NCBI RefSeq assembly: GCF_001689125.2
Contig: NZ_CP015405.2
Coordinates: forward strand, 1,703,001-1,767,000
Direction of reading: 5' to 3'
DNA: 64,000 bases
Origin: Blautia pseudococcoides
Lineage (GTDB): Bacteria; Bacillota; Clostridia; Lachnospirales; Lachnospiraceae
Shown here: piece after piece, positions 57,889 to 64,000 of the stretch
Position numbering within the stretch: position 1 is the first letter of the stretch
How the letters are laid out: each line of letters begins with the position of its first letter
Notes under the pieces: generated by a model
The model's input: the letters and a program-made list of their open reading frames with translations, nothing else
Told to the model about the DNA's origin: nothing
Databases searched by the model: none
Made by a program: the position numbers and the translations under genes

Positions 57889-58538
57889 CTATAACCAATC
57901 CCCCATACAGTTTTTATTGGATCTTTTTCAAAACGTTTGAATTTCTTCCGTATTGAATAAATGTATTCCGTGATTGTTCTTAATTGAGTATCCGTATCCA
58001 AATCATATAAAAAATCATATAACATATCCTTTGAAAAAGTTTGCCCTTGATTTTGTACAAGAATTTTACATATTCTAAATTCATTCTTAGTCAAGATAAT
58101 AGTTTTATTATCTAGTGCAATAGAATTTGTATTTAAATCAAATACTAATCCATCAACTTCTACTTTATCTTCTTTAATATTCGTATTTCTTCTTAGCGCA
58201 ACTTTTATTCTAGCCACCAATTCTTTTATGCTAAATGGCTTTGTTATATAATCATCCGCGCCTTCCATCAATCCTTTTACCTTTGCATCTTCGCTAGATT
58301 TTGCGGAAAGAAAAATTACTGGGCACGAAATAATACACTTTATTTTTTTTAGGATTTCAAATCCATCAAATACTGGCATCATAATATCAAGTAAAATGAG
58401 ATCGAATTTTTCAAATTCCGCTATATTTATATTTTCAATATACTCTTTTGTTTCTACATCGTACCCTTCTCGCATCAATACCTCATATACTAATTCCAGT
58501 ATTTTTTTATCATCATCAATAACAAGTATTTTTGACAT
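57873..58538 (-). CDS. lanR: LanR-type OmpR-family response regulator, second pair
   Basis: 221 residues. Receiver with VIDDDKKILELVYEVLMREG, Asp in DLILLDIMMPVFDGFE and Lys in DYITKPFSIKEL. The C-terminal winged helix has LTKNEFRICKILVQNQGQTF and TITEYIYSIRKKFKRFEKDP. It resembles SpaR/NisR. AGAGGAC precedes the ATG. It lies downstream of the lanA terminator, so read-through or an own promoter in 58540-58620 is needed for expression. Confidence 0.92.
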   Translation of the reverse strand: MSKILVIDDDKKILELVYEVLMREGYDVETKEYIENINIAEFEKFDLILLDIMMPVFDGFEILKKIKCIISCPVIFLSAKSSEDAKVKGLMEGADDYITKPFSIKELVARIKVALRRNTNIKEDKVEVDGLVFDLNTNSIALDNKTIILTKNEFRICKILVQNQGQTFSKDMLYDFLYDLDTDTQLRTITEYIYSIRKKFKRFEKDPIKTVWGIGYRWCID

Positions 58539-58621
58539 ATCTAGTCCTCTTATTTTTTCTCAAGTATATCAAAAAACTGTTGCTTCATAAGCATCTCGTA
58601 ATAAAAACCCCTCTACCACGT

Positions 58622-58659
58622 AAAAAATGCTTTACCCTTCAAATCTAAAGGGTAAAGCA
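58622..58659 (-). terminator. Terminator between the lanA array and lanRK
   Basis: TGCTTTACCCTT and AAGGGTAAAGCA form a perfect 12-bp stem, with TTTTTTA following on the minus strand. It should keep lanA mRNA in large excess over the downstream modification and regulator genes. Confidence 0.85.
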
Positions 58660-58684
58660 CTTTTATGTATAAAAATATAATAGT

Positions 58685-58834
58685 TTATTTGTCTTTTGTA
58701 AATGAACATGTCCCAAAAAAGGCTGTTTTACAACCGGAAGTACATAAGCTAATGCTTGTAATTCTTGGCTGCGTTTTATTATTTCCTGATTCCATCCTTG
58801 TTACATCCAGATCGAAATCATCAAATTTTGCCAT
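58685..58834 (-). CDS. lanA: Lantibiotic precursor LanA, last gene of the array (short variant)
   Basis: 49 residues. The leader start MAKFDDFDLDVT is identical, also in DNA, to the four repeated copies; after that the sequence diverges. The leader ends QPR, so a NisP-like cut before ITS is possible. The core begins ITSISLCTSGCKTAFFGTC like nisin but stops after SFTKDK, so only three Cys are present and the two C-terminal rings are missing. It could form rings A, B and C. AGGAGGA precedes the ATG. Transcription ends in the terminator 25 nt downstream. It may be a shorter lantibiotic, a signal peptide, or a truncated relic. Confidence 0.85.
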   Translation of the reverse strand: MAKFDDFDLDVTRMESGNNKTQPRITSISLCTSGCKTAFFGTCSFTKDK

Positions 58835-58861
58835 CGTCTTTTCCTCCTATTTTTTCTTAAC

Positions 58862-59035
58862 TTATTTACCAGTAATCTGGCATCCGCAGGTTGCTGTCTG
58901 AACCGGACAGGTCATCAGGATTCCCGTCACACAACCCGGTGTACACAGGGACTTACTTGTGATTCGCGGTTCTACTCCGCCTTCCCCTGCTGCTGTCTTT
59001 GTTACATCCAGATCGAAATCATCAAATTTTGCCAT
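58862..59035 (-). CDS. lanA: Nisin-like lantibiotic precursor LanA, repeat copy
   Basis: 57 residues: a leader of 24 with the FNLD-type box FDDFDLDV and the cleavage end GGVEPR, and a core of 33 starting ITSKSLCTPGC and ending QTATCGCQITGK. All Ser/Thr/Cys positions that make the five rings of nisin are kept (Ser3-Cys7, Thr8-Cys11, Thr13-Cys19, Thr23-Cys26, Thr25-Cys28). The hinge is PVQ instead of nisin's NMK. Expected product: a pore-forming, lipid II-binding antibiotic. AGGAGGA precedes the ATG. One of four near-identical copies in 202-bp units. Confidence 0.95.
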   Translation of the reverse strand: MAKFDDFDLDVTKTAAGEGGVEPRITSKSLCTPGCVTGILMTCPVQTATCGCQITGK

Positions 59036-59063
59036 CGTCTTTTCCTCCTATTTTTTCCTTAAC

Positions 59064-59237
59064 TTATTTACCAGTAATCTGGCATCCGCAGGTTGCTGTC
59101 TGAACCGGACAGGTCATCAGGATTCCCGTCACACAACCCGGTGTACACAGGGACTTACTTGTGATTCGCGGTTCTACTCCGCCTTCCCCTGCTGCTGTCT
59201 TTGTTACATCCAGATCGAAATCATCAAATTTTGCCAT
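59064..59237 (-). CDS. lanA: Nisin-like lantibiotic precursor LanA, repeat copy
   Basis: Same 57-residue protein as the copy at 58862-59035. The spacer after it has one extra base change (TTTTTTCC for TTTTTTCT on the plus strand), which lets the copies be told apart. Confidence 0.95.
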   Translation of the reverse strand: MAKFDDFDLDVTKTAAGEGGVEPRITSKSLCTPGCVTGILMTCPVQTATCGCQITGK

Positions 59238-59264
59238 CGTCTTTTCCTCCTATTTTTTCTTAAC

Positions 59265-59438
59265 TTATTTACCAGTAATCTGGCATCCGCAGGTTGCTGT
59301 CTGAACCGGACAGGTCATCAGGATTCCCGTCACGCAACCCGGTGTACACAGGGACTTACTTGTGATTCGCGGTTCTACTCCGCCTTCCCCTGCTGCTGTC
59401 TTTGTTACATCCAGATCGAAATCATCAAATTTTGCCAT
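59265..59438 (-). CDS. lanA: Nisin-like lantibiotic precursor LanA, repeat copy
   Basis: Same 57-residue protein. It carries one synonymous change (TGC instead of TGT for the Cys in PGCVTG; plus-strand CACGCAACC), the only coding difference I see among the four copies. This shows recent duplication with conservation of the peptide. Confidence 0.95.
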   Translation of the reverse strand: MAKFDDFDLDVTKTAAGEGGVEPRITSKSLCTPGCVTGILMTCPVQTATCGCQITGK

Positions 59439-59466
59439 CGTCTTTTCCTCCTATTTTTTCCTTAAC

Positions 59467-59640
59467 TTATTTACCAGTAATCTGGCATCCGCAGGTTGCT
59501 GTCTGAACCGGACAGGTCATCAGGATTCCCGTCACACAACCCGGTGTACACAGGGACTTACTTGTGATTCGCGGTTCTACTCCGCCTTCCCCTGCTGCTG
59601 TCTTTGTTACATCCAGATCGAAATCATCAAATTTTGCCAT
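59467..59640 (-). CDS. lanA: Nisin-like lantibiotic precursor LanA, repeat copy
   Basis: Same 57-residue protein, first of the four repeated copies in transcription order. The ribosome binding site and spacer are the same as for the others. Confidence 0.95.
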   Translation of the reverse strand: MAKFDDFDLDVTKTAAGEGGVEPRITSKSLCTPGCVTGILMTCPVQTATCGCQITGK

Positions 59641-59668
59641 CGTCTTTTCCTCCTATTTTTTTCTTAAC

Positions 59669-59824
59669 TTATTTACCAGTAATCTGGCATCCGCAGGTTA
59701 AAGTTTGTGGACACAAAAATTGTGTACTACACAACGAATGACTCCCCACAGTGCTTGCTGGCATTGCATTTGGTGTTCTAATAATTTTAGTAACGTCTAA
59801 ATCAAAATCATCAAACCTGGCCAT
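59669..59824 (-). CDS. lanA: Divergent lantibiotic precursor LanA, first gene of the array
   Basis: 51 residues, first gene after the lanA promoter. The leader keeps the box FDDFDLDVT (MARFDDFDLDVTK) but with different codons from the repeat copies. The leader end NAMPAS lacks the Pro-Arg cleavage site. The core has SHSLCSTQFLC without the TPGC ring, and then LTCGCQITGK. That last segment, the stop and the spacer are identical in DNA to the repeat unit, so the gene is a mosaic. GGAGGGATAAAAAAAC precedes the ATG. It could be a second peptide of a two-component system or a decoy. Processing must differ from that of the other copies. Confidence 0.88.
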   Translation of the reverse strand: MARFDDFDLDVTKIIRTPNAMPASTVGSHSLCSTQFLCPQTLTCGCQITGK

Positions 59825-59924
59825 GTTTTTTTATCCCTCCTTCCTAATTAATAAATGCATTTTTCACAAAACACTAATTCATTTGGAAAATAAATTTCTA
59901 AGAATAATGTTTTGCTTCTTTATA

Positions 59925-59962
59925 TCAATAGTTATATCTTCTAAAAATCAAAAAAAAATCAA
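59925..59962 (-). promoter_or_regulatory. lanA promoter region with SpaR-like TTGAT-N6-TTGAT box
   Basis: On the minus strand TTGAT (59962-59958) and TTGAT (59951-59947) are direct repeats with exactly 6 nt between them. This is the box known for SpaR-controlled subtilin promoters. A -10-like GATATAAA lies ~20 nt downstream, and the first lanA ATG ~120 nt downstream. A LanR protein of the cluster is the expected activator. Confidence 0.65.
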
Positions 59963-60007
59963 GAATAATAAATTATTTTAAATATTCTCACTAATTTCAA
60001 ATAAAAA

Positions 60008-60034
60008 GACCATCACAAAAAATTGTGATAGTCC
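60008..60034 (-). terminator. Terminator after lanK1
   Basis: GGACTATCACAA and TTGTGATGGTC arms followed by TTTTTATTT on the minus strand, 29 nt after the lanK1 stop. It separates the immunity-regulation operon from the lanA operon. Confidence 0.85.
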
Positions 60035-60062
60035 TTTTATTATTCCACTCTTAAATAATTGC

Positions 60063-61430
60063 CTAATCACATGGCAGTTTCATGCTTACTTTTGCTCCAT
60101 GTGTTTGGAGAGAATTTTCTAAAACAAGGCACCCCCCATGTTGTTTCATAATCGACTCGGTAATATATAATCCCATTCCAAAATGCATTCGAGAACTTCT
60201 ACTATGATCATCCATGAAAAATTTATCTTGAGCATATCTCAATGCTTCCCTAGAAAAACCAATCCCTTCATCAATTATGGAAATCACCAGATATTTTTCT
60301 TCAATTCGAACTTCAATATAAAGTGTTCCTCCTTTTGAAGAATGTTCTAGCGCATTATCCACAACATTCAGTATTGCTCGATCCATTAATAATATATCAA
60401 TTTTCAGGCTTTTAGGCATAGATAATATTTTCATTTGTAAATGAATCTTTCCAAAATCACATAAAGATTTTACTTGCATTTTTATATGCTGTATATATTC
60501 ATCAACATTTACCTCTTCTATTTTTAACTGATAACCACCTAATACCCTAGAAAGATCAATTAGCAATTTAATGTAAGTGAACATTTGCTCTGAACTTTCT
60601 GTAATATACCTTGCATATAACTTTTGTTCCTCATTGAGTTCTGTTTCACTTATCAAATCAATATTTCCTTGAATGACGGTCAAAGGTGTTTTCAAATCGT
60701 GAGCGAGTGCTGCAATCTGTTCTCTTTGTAATTGTTCCGCGTGCCATTGTTTCTCTAAAGATATTTTCAGATTATCTTTCATATTCGCAAAAGAACAAAG
60801 TACGTCCTCAAATTCTTTGATTTTTGAATGTCCTACTTCAAAATCAAGATTTTGTCCCGCAACCTGCCTTGTTGCTTCAAAAAGCGGGGAAAGCTGCGCC
60901 CGCATATTTTTTGCAAACTTCGCTGTTAATATCACGCATACTGTAATACAGTTGATTGTTATAAGAATATAAAGCAGAATTTCCGGTGAGGGGAAATGCT
61001 CATAAAGCCATTCATTTGTAAACTGTGAGCCTATATAATATTGCAGCACCACATATTCATTTTCGCGGGTCACAAGCAAATACTGTTTGTTGAGGTTTGT
61101 ATTTATCTTCCCGGATATTGCATACTCCATAGCCCGGTCTAAATCGTCGCCCCCTAAGGTCGTTTCAGTCACTTGATAATTCTTATCCAGTACCAAATAC
61201 TTGCAACCCATAGGAAGCTGCACGTCTGTCAAATCCGGCGTTGCAGCAATAACAGGAGCAAGGTTTTTTGCGCTGCGTTCTGAATAATCCGCATAGGTAA
61301 TAAGTCCCGTACTGGTTCCGGCTAAAATAAGACTGAATGGTATCGCCACCGCACCTATTAGTCCAATCAGTAGCATACATAAGAATTTCCAAAAAGACGC
61401 TTTCAATGATGTTGTTTTCTTCATTCCCAT
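60063..61430 (-). CDS. lanK: LanK-type sensor histidine kinase, first pair
   Basis: 455 residues, same layout as the kinase at 56515: membrane helix LCMLLIGLIGAVAIPFSLIL, outer domain, second helix PEILLYILITINCITVCVIL, H-box ALAHDLKTPLTVIQGNIDLI, ATPase NVVDNALEHSSKGG, IIDEGIGFS and FGMGLYITESIM. It overlaps the regulator gene by 10 nt. It may sense the lantibiotic and control immunity genes, similar in arrangement to the CprRK system of Clostridioides difficile; that comparison is inference. Confidence 0.9.
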   Translation of the reverse strand: MGMKKTTSLKASFWKFLCMLLIGLIGAVAIPFSLILAGTSTGLITYADYSERSAKNLAPVIAATPDLTDVQLPMGCKYLVLDKNYQVTETTLGGDDLDRAMEYAISGKINTNLNKQYLLVTRENEYVVLQYYIGSQFTNEWLYEHFPSPEILLYILITINCITVCVILTAKFAKNMRAQLSPLFEATRQVAGQNLDFEVGHSKIKEFEDVLCSFANMKDNLKISLEKQWHAEQLQREQIAALAHDLKTPLTVIQGNIDLISETELNEEQKLYARYITESSEQMFTYIKLLIDLSRVLGGYQLKIEEVNVDEYIQHIKMQVKSLCDFGKIHLQMKILSMPKSLKIDILLMDRAILNVVDNALEHSSKGGTLYIEVRIEEKYLVISIIDEGIGFSREALRYAQDKFFMDDHSRSSRMHFGMGLYITESIMKQHGGCLVLENSLQTHGAKVSMKLPCD

Positions 61431-62080
61431 TTATATCCAATCCCCCAGACTGTCGCTATCGGCTGAATATCCAGTTTGTTCAATTTTGCCCGGATATTCT
61501 TGATATGAGTAGAAATCGTAGAATTATCACTGTCGCCCTCTAAGCTGAAAACAGCTTCGTAAATCTGTTCTTTTGAAAATACCTGTCCTTTGTTCCTTGC
61601 AAGATATTCACAAATCAGATATTCGCTTTTGGTTAAGGCAACGGGCGTGTTATCTACCCGTAATTCTTTTGCAGACAAATCAATTTTTATCCGGTCAAAG
61701 GTAAGTGCGGTATGTCGTTCCCTGTGTTCACGCCGTAAGTGGGCATTTACCCTCGCCCGCAATTCTGCAATGCGGAATGGTTTTGTCAGATAGTCGTCTG
61801 CGCCCAGACCAAGCCCAAATGTGATGTCATGCTCCATTGTCTTTGCTGTCAGAAAAAGAATAGGGCAGTCCACAAGGGAACGGATTTTATCACAATAGGA
61901 AAAGCCGTCTATATCCGGCATCATAATATCCAGTATAATCAAGTCATATCTGTTCAGCTTATCAAGCGGTACCTGTGCAGCAGAGGTATAAGCGGTCACG
62001 AAATGCCCGTCCTTTTGCAGCCCATTTTTGACAAGCTCTAAAATAGCCCGTTCATCATCAATCATAAGGATCGCTGCCAT
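61421..62080 (-). CDS. lanR: LanR-type OmpR-family response regulator, first pair
   Basis: 219 residues from the ATG at 62080 with AAAGGAGG upstream (an earlier in-frame start at 62158 lies within the end of lanI). Receiver: MIDDERAILELVKNGLQKDG, Asp in DLIILDIMMPDIDGFS, Lys in DYLTKPFRIAEL. Winged helix: LTKSEYLICEYLARNKGQVF and STISTHIKNIRAKLNKLDIQ. It lies 61 nt after lanI. It and its kinase are more GC-rich than the second pair, which hints at separate origins. Confidence 0.92.
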   Translation of the reverse strand: MAAILMIDDERAILELVKNGLQKDGHFVTAYTSAAQVPLDKLNRYDLIILDIMMPDIDGFSYCDKIRSLVDCPILFLTAKTMEHDITFGLGLGADDYLTKPFRIAELRARVNAHLRREHRERHTALTFDRIKIDLSAKELRVDNTPVALTKSEYLICEYLARNKGQVFSKEQIYEAVFSLEGDSDNSTISTHIKNIRAKLNKLDIQPIATVWGIGYKWE

Positions 62081-62141
62081 ATTGTCGCCTCCTTTCGTTG
62101 TCCTTTTTAGTATAGCACAAGCTACAAGGGCAGGAAAGCTG

Positions 62142-62957
62142 TCATTGCCGCTTTGCAATATAGTAGTTATTATTTATCTTGACCGCAACCGCTTCCGCTT
62201 TATCGGTTCCGTAAATCTCATAGACATCTGTGTAAAACCAATACTCCCGCCCCTGTCCGGTATTCTCCCCGTACCAGTCAACATTGCTTAAATCTTCCTT
62301 TGACAAAGGGATTTTCGTTTCTGTGTCAAATGTAACACTTTCTGCAAGAATATCAATGTAGCTGCCTAATTTATCATCAGATACCATTTCAGACGTTACT
62401 TGATAAACCGTCCCGCCACAAAGAAGCTGTGTCGCATTTTCTGGATTGATTTCAAAGCTGCCGTTTATAGATTTTTCTGTTTCCTTAAAATCAAAAACAG
62501 TATCGCTATCCTTGATATTCTCGCTGATAACAGCTTTATGATACCCTCCGTTTACATCTACAATCAGATAATCGTCTGCGTTAGGTGCTGCATATACATT
62601 GAGAAACGGAATAATGTAAGAGGCTTCTGGTGCTTTCTCTGCCAAATCCGCTAAGGATTGAAAAGTCGCCGTTTCAACATTTTCTTGCAGCAATATTTTT
62701 CCGTTCTCATCTATGGCGGCAAGCTGCCGGATATATCCAATCCATTCTCCAAGCCCACCATTTGATACGGTATCTGCCAAAATGGTGTAATCGTTACCCT
62801 TATAGGAAAAACGTGTTACGCTTTCCGTATTCAAATAGCATTGTTCTTTGTCACTGGAATATTCTTCGATTCTGTCCTGTAAAGAACAGCCTGCAAGAGC
62901 CACACAAACGATAAAGGTAAACAGCAGAAATATAACTATTTTTTTGTTTTTATTCAT
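62142..62957 (-). CDS. lanI: Lantibiotic immunity lipoprotein (NisI/SpaI-like)
   Basis: 271 residues. Signal MNKNKKIVIFLLFTFIVCVA with lipobox LAGC (Cys24). Two similar halves can be seen (SVTRFSYKGNDYTILADTVS..GGLGEWIGYI and ATQLLCGGTVYQVTSEMVSD..LGSYIDIL), as in two-domain NisI proteins. Anchored outside the membrane it should bind the cell's own lantibiotic. GGGAGGGAC precedes the ATG, and its start overlaps the lanG stop by 8 nt. Confidence 0.88.
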   Translation of the reverse strand: MNKNKKIVIFLLFTFIVCVALAGCSLQDRIEEYSSDKEQCYLNTESVTRFSYKGNDYTILADTVSNGGLGEWIGYIRQLAAIDENGKILLQENVETATFQSLADLAEKAPEASYIIPFLNVYAAPNADDYLIVDVNGGYHKAVISENIKDSDTVFDFKETEKSINGSFEINPENATQLLCGGTVYQVTSEMVSDDKLGSYIDILAESVTFDTETKIPLSKEDLSNVDWYGENTGQGREYWFYTDVYEIYGTDKAEAVAVKINNNYYIAKRQ

Positions 62958-63681
62958 AATTTTTTCGTCCCTCCCAATGAGAAAACCATAGTAAAGTTAA
63001 TAATACACCGCCCATTGTCAATACAGCAATTCCTATCCATTCTGTCCCATGAGTGGACAGCACGTTGTTCATAACATCATGCACCCAGTTCATAGACCAT
63101 GCAAAGGGGATATATCGCCCTACACCTTTTAATTCGATATTACTGTATAGAATACATTGCAGACTTTCAAATACTCCCCAAAACAATGAGATACCCAGTC
63201 CAAATCGAAAGCTAAGGAATAAGTGCAGCGCATAAATAATTAAATTACAAAATGCCATTCCTGCGGCTGCTTTGACTAACATACTAAGTTGTACGGTATC
63301 ATCTATTCTCAAAAAATGAACGCCGAGCAGAAAGACAAGGAATAGACAAAACAGCGCGGTTATTCCTGCTCCATATAAAACGGCTAATTTTGTCAGTACA
63401 ACTTTATACCGGTTAGGCACTCCGAGCAATATTTGAAAGTGTGAAGCCTTTTCTTCCAATAAGACATTCAAGCTCACAACAACACTTATCAGCAAAGGGA
63501 AAATAGTCGCCGTAAGCTCTAATATCATTTTTAGTTTTTTGTAATCCGCTGTGTTTCCATATAGGACATAGTAAACAATAAACAGTAACGCCCCAAGAAC
63601 AGGTACGCATAAATGAATTACCCCAAAGGACGTATGCTTTACTTTTATTAGTTCGGAACGAACCGCCCCAAGAAAGCCCAT
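62950..63681 (-). CDS. lanG: Lantibiotic immunity ABC permease (LanG/MutG-like)
   Basis: 243 residues from the ATG at 63681 (AAAGGAGG upstream). Six hydrophobic helices and the ABC-2 type layout seen in SpaG/NisG/MutG: cytoplasmic start GAVRSELIKVKHTSFGVIHL, a loop LNVLLEEKASHFQILLGVPN after helix 2, and AFCNLIIYALHLFLSFRFGLGIS. With LanE and the ATPase LanF it should expel lantibiotic from the membrane. Its start is 1 nt after the preceding permease gene's stop. Confidence 0.88.
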   Translation of the reverse strand: MGFLGAVRSELIKVKHTSFGVIHLCVPVLGALLFIVYYVLYGNTADYKKLKMILELTATIFPLLISVVVSLNVLLEEKASHFQILLGVPNRYKVVLTKLAVLYGAGITALFCLFLVFLLGVHFLRIDDTVQLSMLVKAAAGMAFCNLIIYALHLFLSFRFGLGISLFWGVFESLQCILYSNIELKGVGRYIPFAWSMNWVHDVMNNVLSTHGTEWIGIAVLTMGGVLLTLLWFSHWEGRKNYE

Positions 63682-63682
63682 C

Positions 63683-64000
63683 TTATCTACCTCCTTTTGC
63701 AAAGTCCTTCGCGTCTACAAAAGATAAGACAATGAATAAGAATATTGATAGTGCGACAGAGATAAAAATGGTACAAGAAAAACCGGAATTTCCCGCAAAA
63801 GTTCCGTTTAATTCAATCCCCATAAGCGGCTCCGCCAGCTTCGCCGCCCAACAATACGGCATGAGCCACCAAACGGCTGTGTTTCCTAACAGGATAGGAA
63901 GAAATATCCCAAGTACAGTATTTAGCATTATCGGTACAAAAAGTCCTATTTTACGCGCAAGGTACAGGCACAATGGGATTTGCCAGACGGACGCTATCAC
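63683..64000 (-). CDS. lanE: Lantibiotic immunity ABC permease (LanE/MutE-like), cut by window edge
   Basis: Only the C-terminal ~105 codons are in the window. They show the last helices of an ABC-2 permease (IMLNTVLGIFLPILLGNTAV and FSCTIFISVALSIFLFIVLS) and WWLMPYCWAAKLAEPLMGI, a pattern of MutE/SpaE proteins. The ATPase gene lanF is expected just upstream, outside the window. Confidence 0.82.
   Translation of the reverse strand: MIASVWQIPLCLYLARKIGLFVPIMLNTVLGIFLPILLGNTAVWWLMPYCWAAKLAEPLMGIELNGTFAGNSGFSCTIFISVALSIFLFIVLSFVDAKDFAKGGR

Larger units (their letters stand above)
58801..59691 (-). repeat. Tandem array of 202-bp lanA units
   Basis: Four full units (leader, core, ~28-nt spacer with ribosome binding site) are nearly identical. 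At each end a partial unit continues into a divergent gene: the left partial unit covers only the leader start of the 58685 gene, the right one only the last ~30 nt of the 59669 gene. The pattern is that of unequal crossing-over between neighbouring lanA genes. Confidence 0.92.

Noticed and set aside
58959..59667. Long plus-strand frames running through the lanA repeats
   Set aside because: They are the antisense of the minus-strand lanA genes; the repetition itself keeps them open.
58801..59691. Regular repeats resembling a CRISPR array
   Set aside because: Units are 202 bp, contain complete lanA genes with ribosome binding sites, and have no short repeat-spacer alternation.

Overview
The window reads as chromosome of a Gram-positive, anaerobic gut Lachnospiraceae member, most likely Blautia (B. 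producta / B. pseudococcoides group). The pointers are a leuS gene behind a T-box leader, an EF-G2 paralogue, oleate hydratase, a flavodiiron protein, large hybrid histidine kinases, an agrACDB-type quorum locus, and a nisin-like lantibiotic cluster with multiplied precursor genes of the kind known from Blautia. The species call is inference from content and memory, not a search result.

Left part (1-31.6 kb) is mostly ordinary chromosome: leuS start with T-box, an unrecognised membrane protein, EF-G2, tyrA-aroA with a TetR regulator, oleate hydratase behind a palindromic operator candidate, then an odd metabolic island. That island holds an aromatic-ammonia-lyase-fold protein lacking the MIO tripeptide, a SARP-type activator, and a three-subunit molybdenum hydroxylase whose FAD subunit has the four-cysteine loop typical of 4-hydroxybenzoyl-CoA reductase. 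It is followed by a signalling block (double-GntR regulator, two multi-domain hybrid kinases, a solute-binding lipoprotein, an EAL protein) and a peroxide-defence pair (ahpC plus a TrxR/AhpF-like reductase).

Middle part (31.6-44.8 kb) is a patchwork. A CAT-family acetyltransferase sits behind what looks like a complete adenine-class purine riboswitch with its terminator. A flavodiiron protein gene follows. An ABC exporter is ruined twice: a frameshift in the permease and a mobile remnant joined at the Walker A motif of the ATPase. Next come serine-recombinase and DUF4314 remnants, an XRE regulator, and a decayed group II intron into which an ISL3-type insertion sequence has jumped.

Right part (44.8-64 kb) lies entirely on the minus strand and much of it is AT-rich. 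It contains an agr-type quorum system in the order regulator, kinase, autoinducer peptide, processing protease, and then a class I lantibiotic cluster. In transcription order the visible lantibiotic genes are lanE (partial), lanG, lanI, lanR1, lanK1, terminator, SpaR-like box, six lanA genes, terminator, lanR2, lanK2, lanB, lanT, lanC, and a secreted DUF6973-like protein. Four lanA genes encode one nisin-like peptide in near-identical 202-bp units. The two outer lanA genes are mosaics that share only one end with the repeat and encode different cores. Signal sensing (two LanRK pairs and the neighbouring agr locus), modification (LanB, LanC), export (LanT) and self-protection (LanI, LanEG) are all present, but no leader peptidase is visible.
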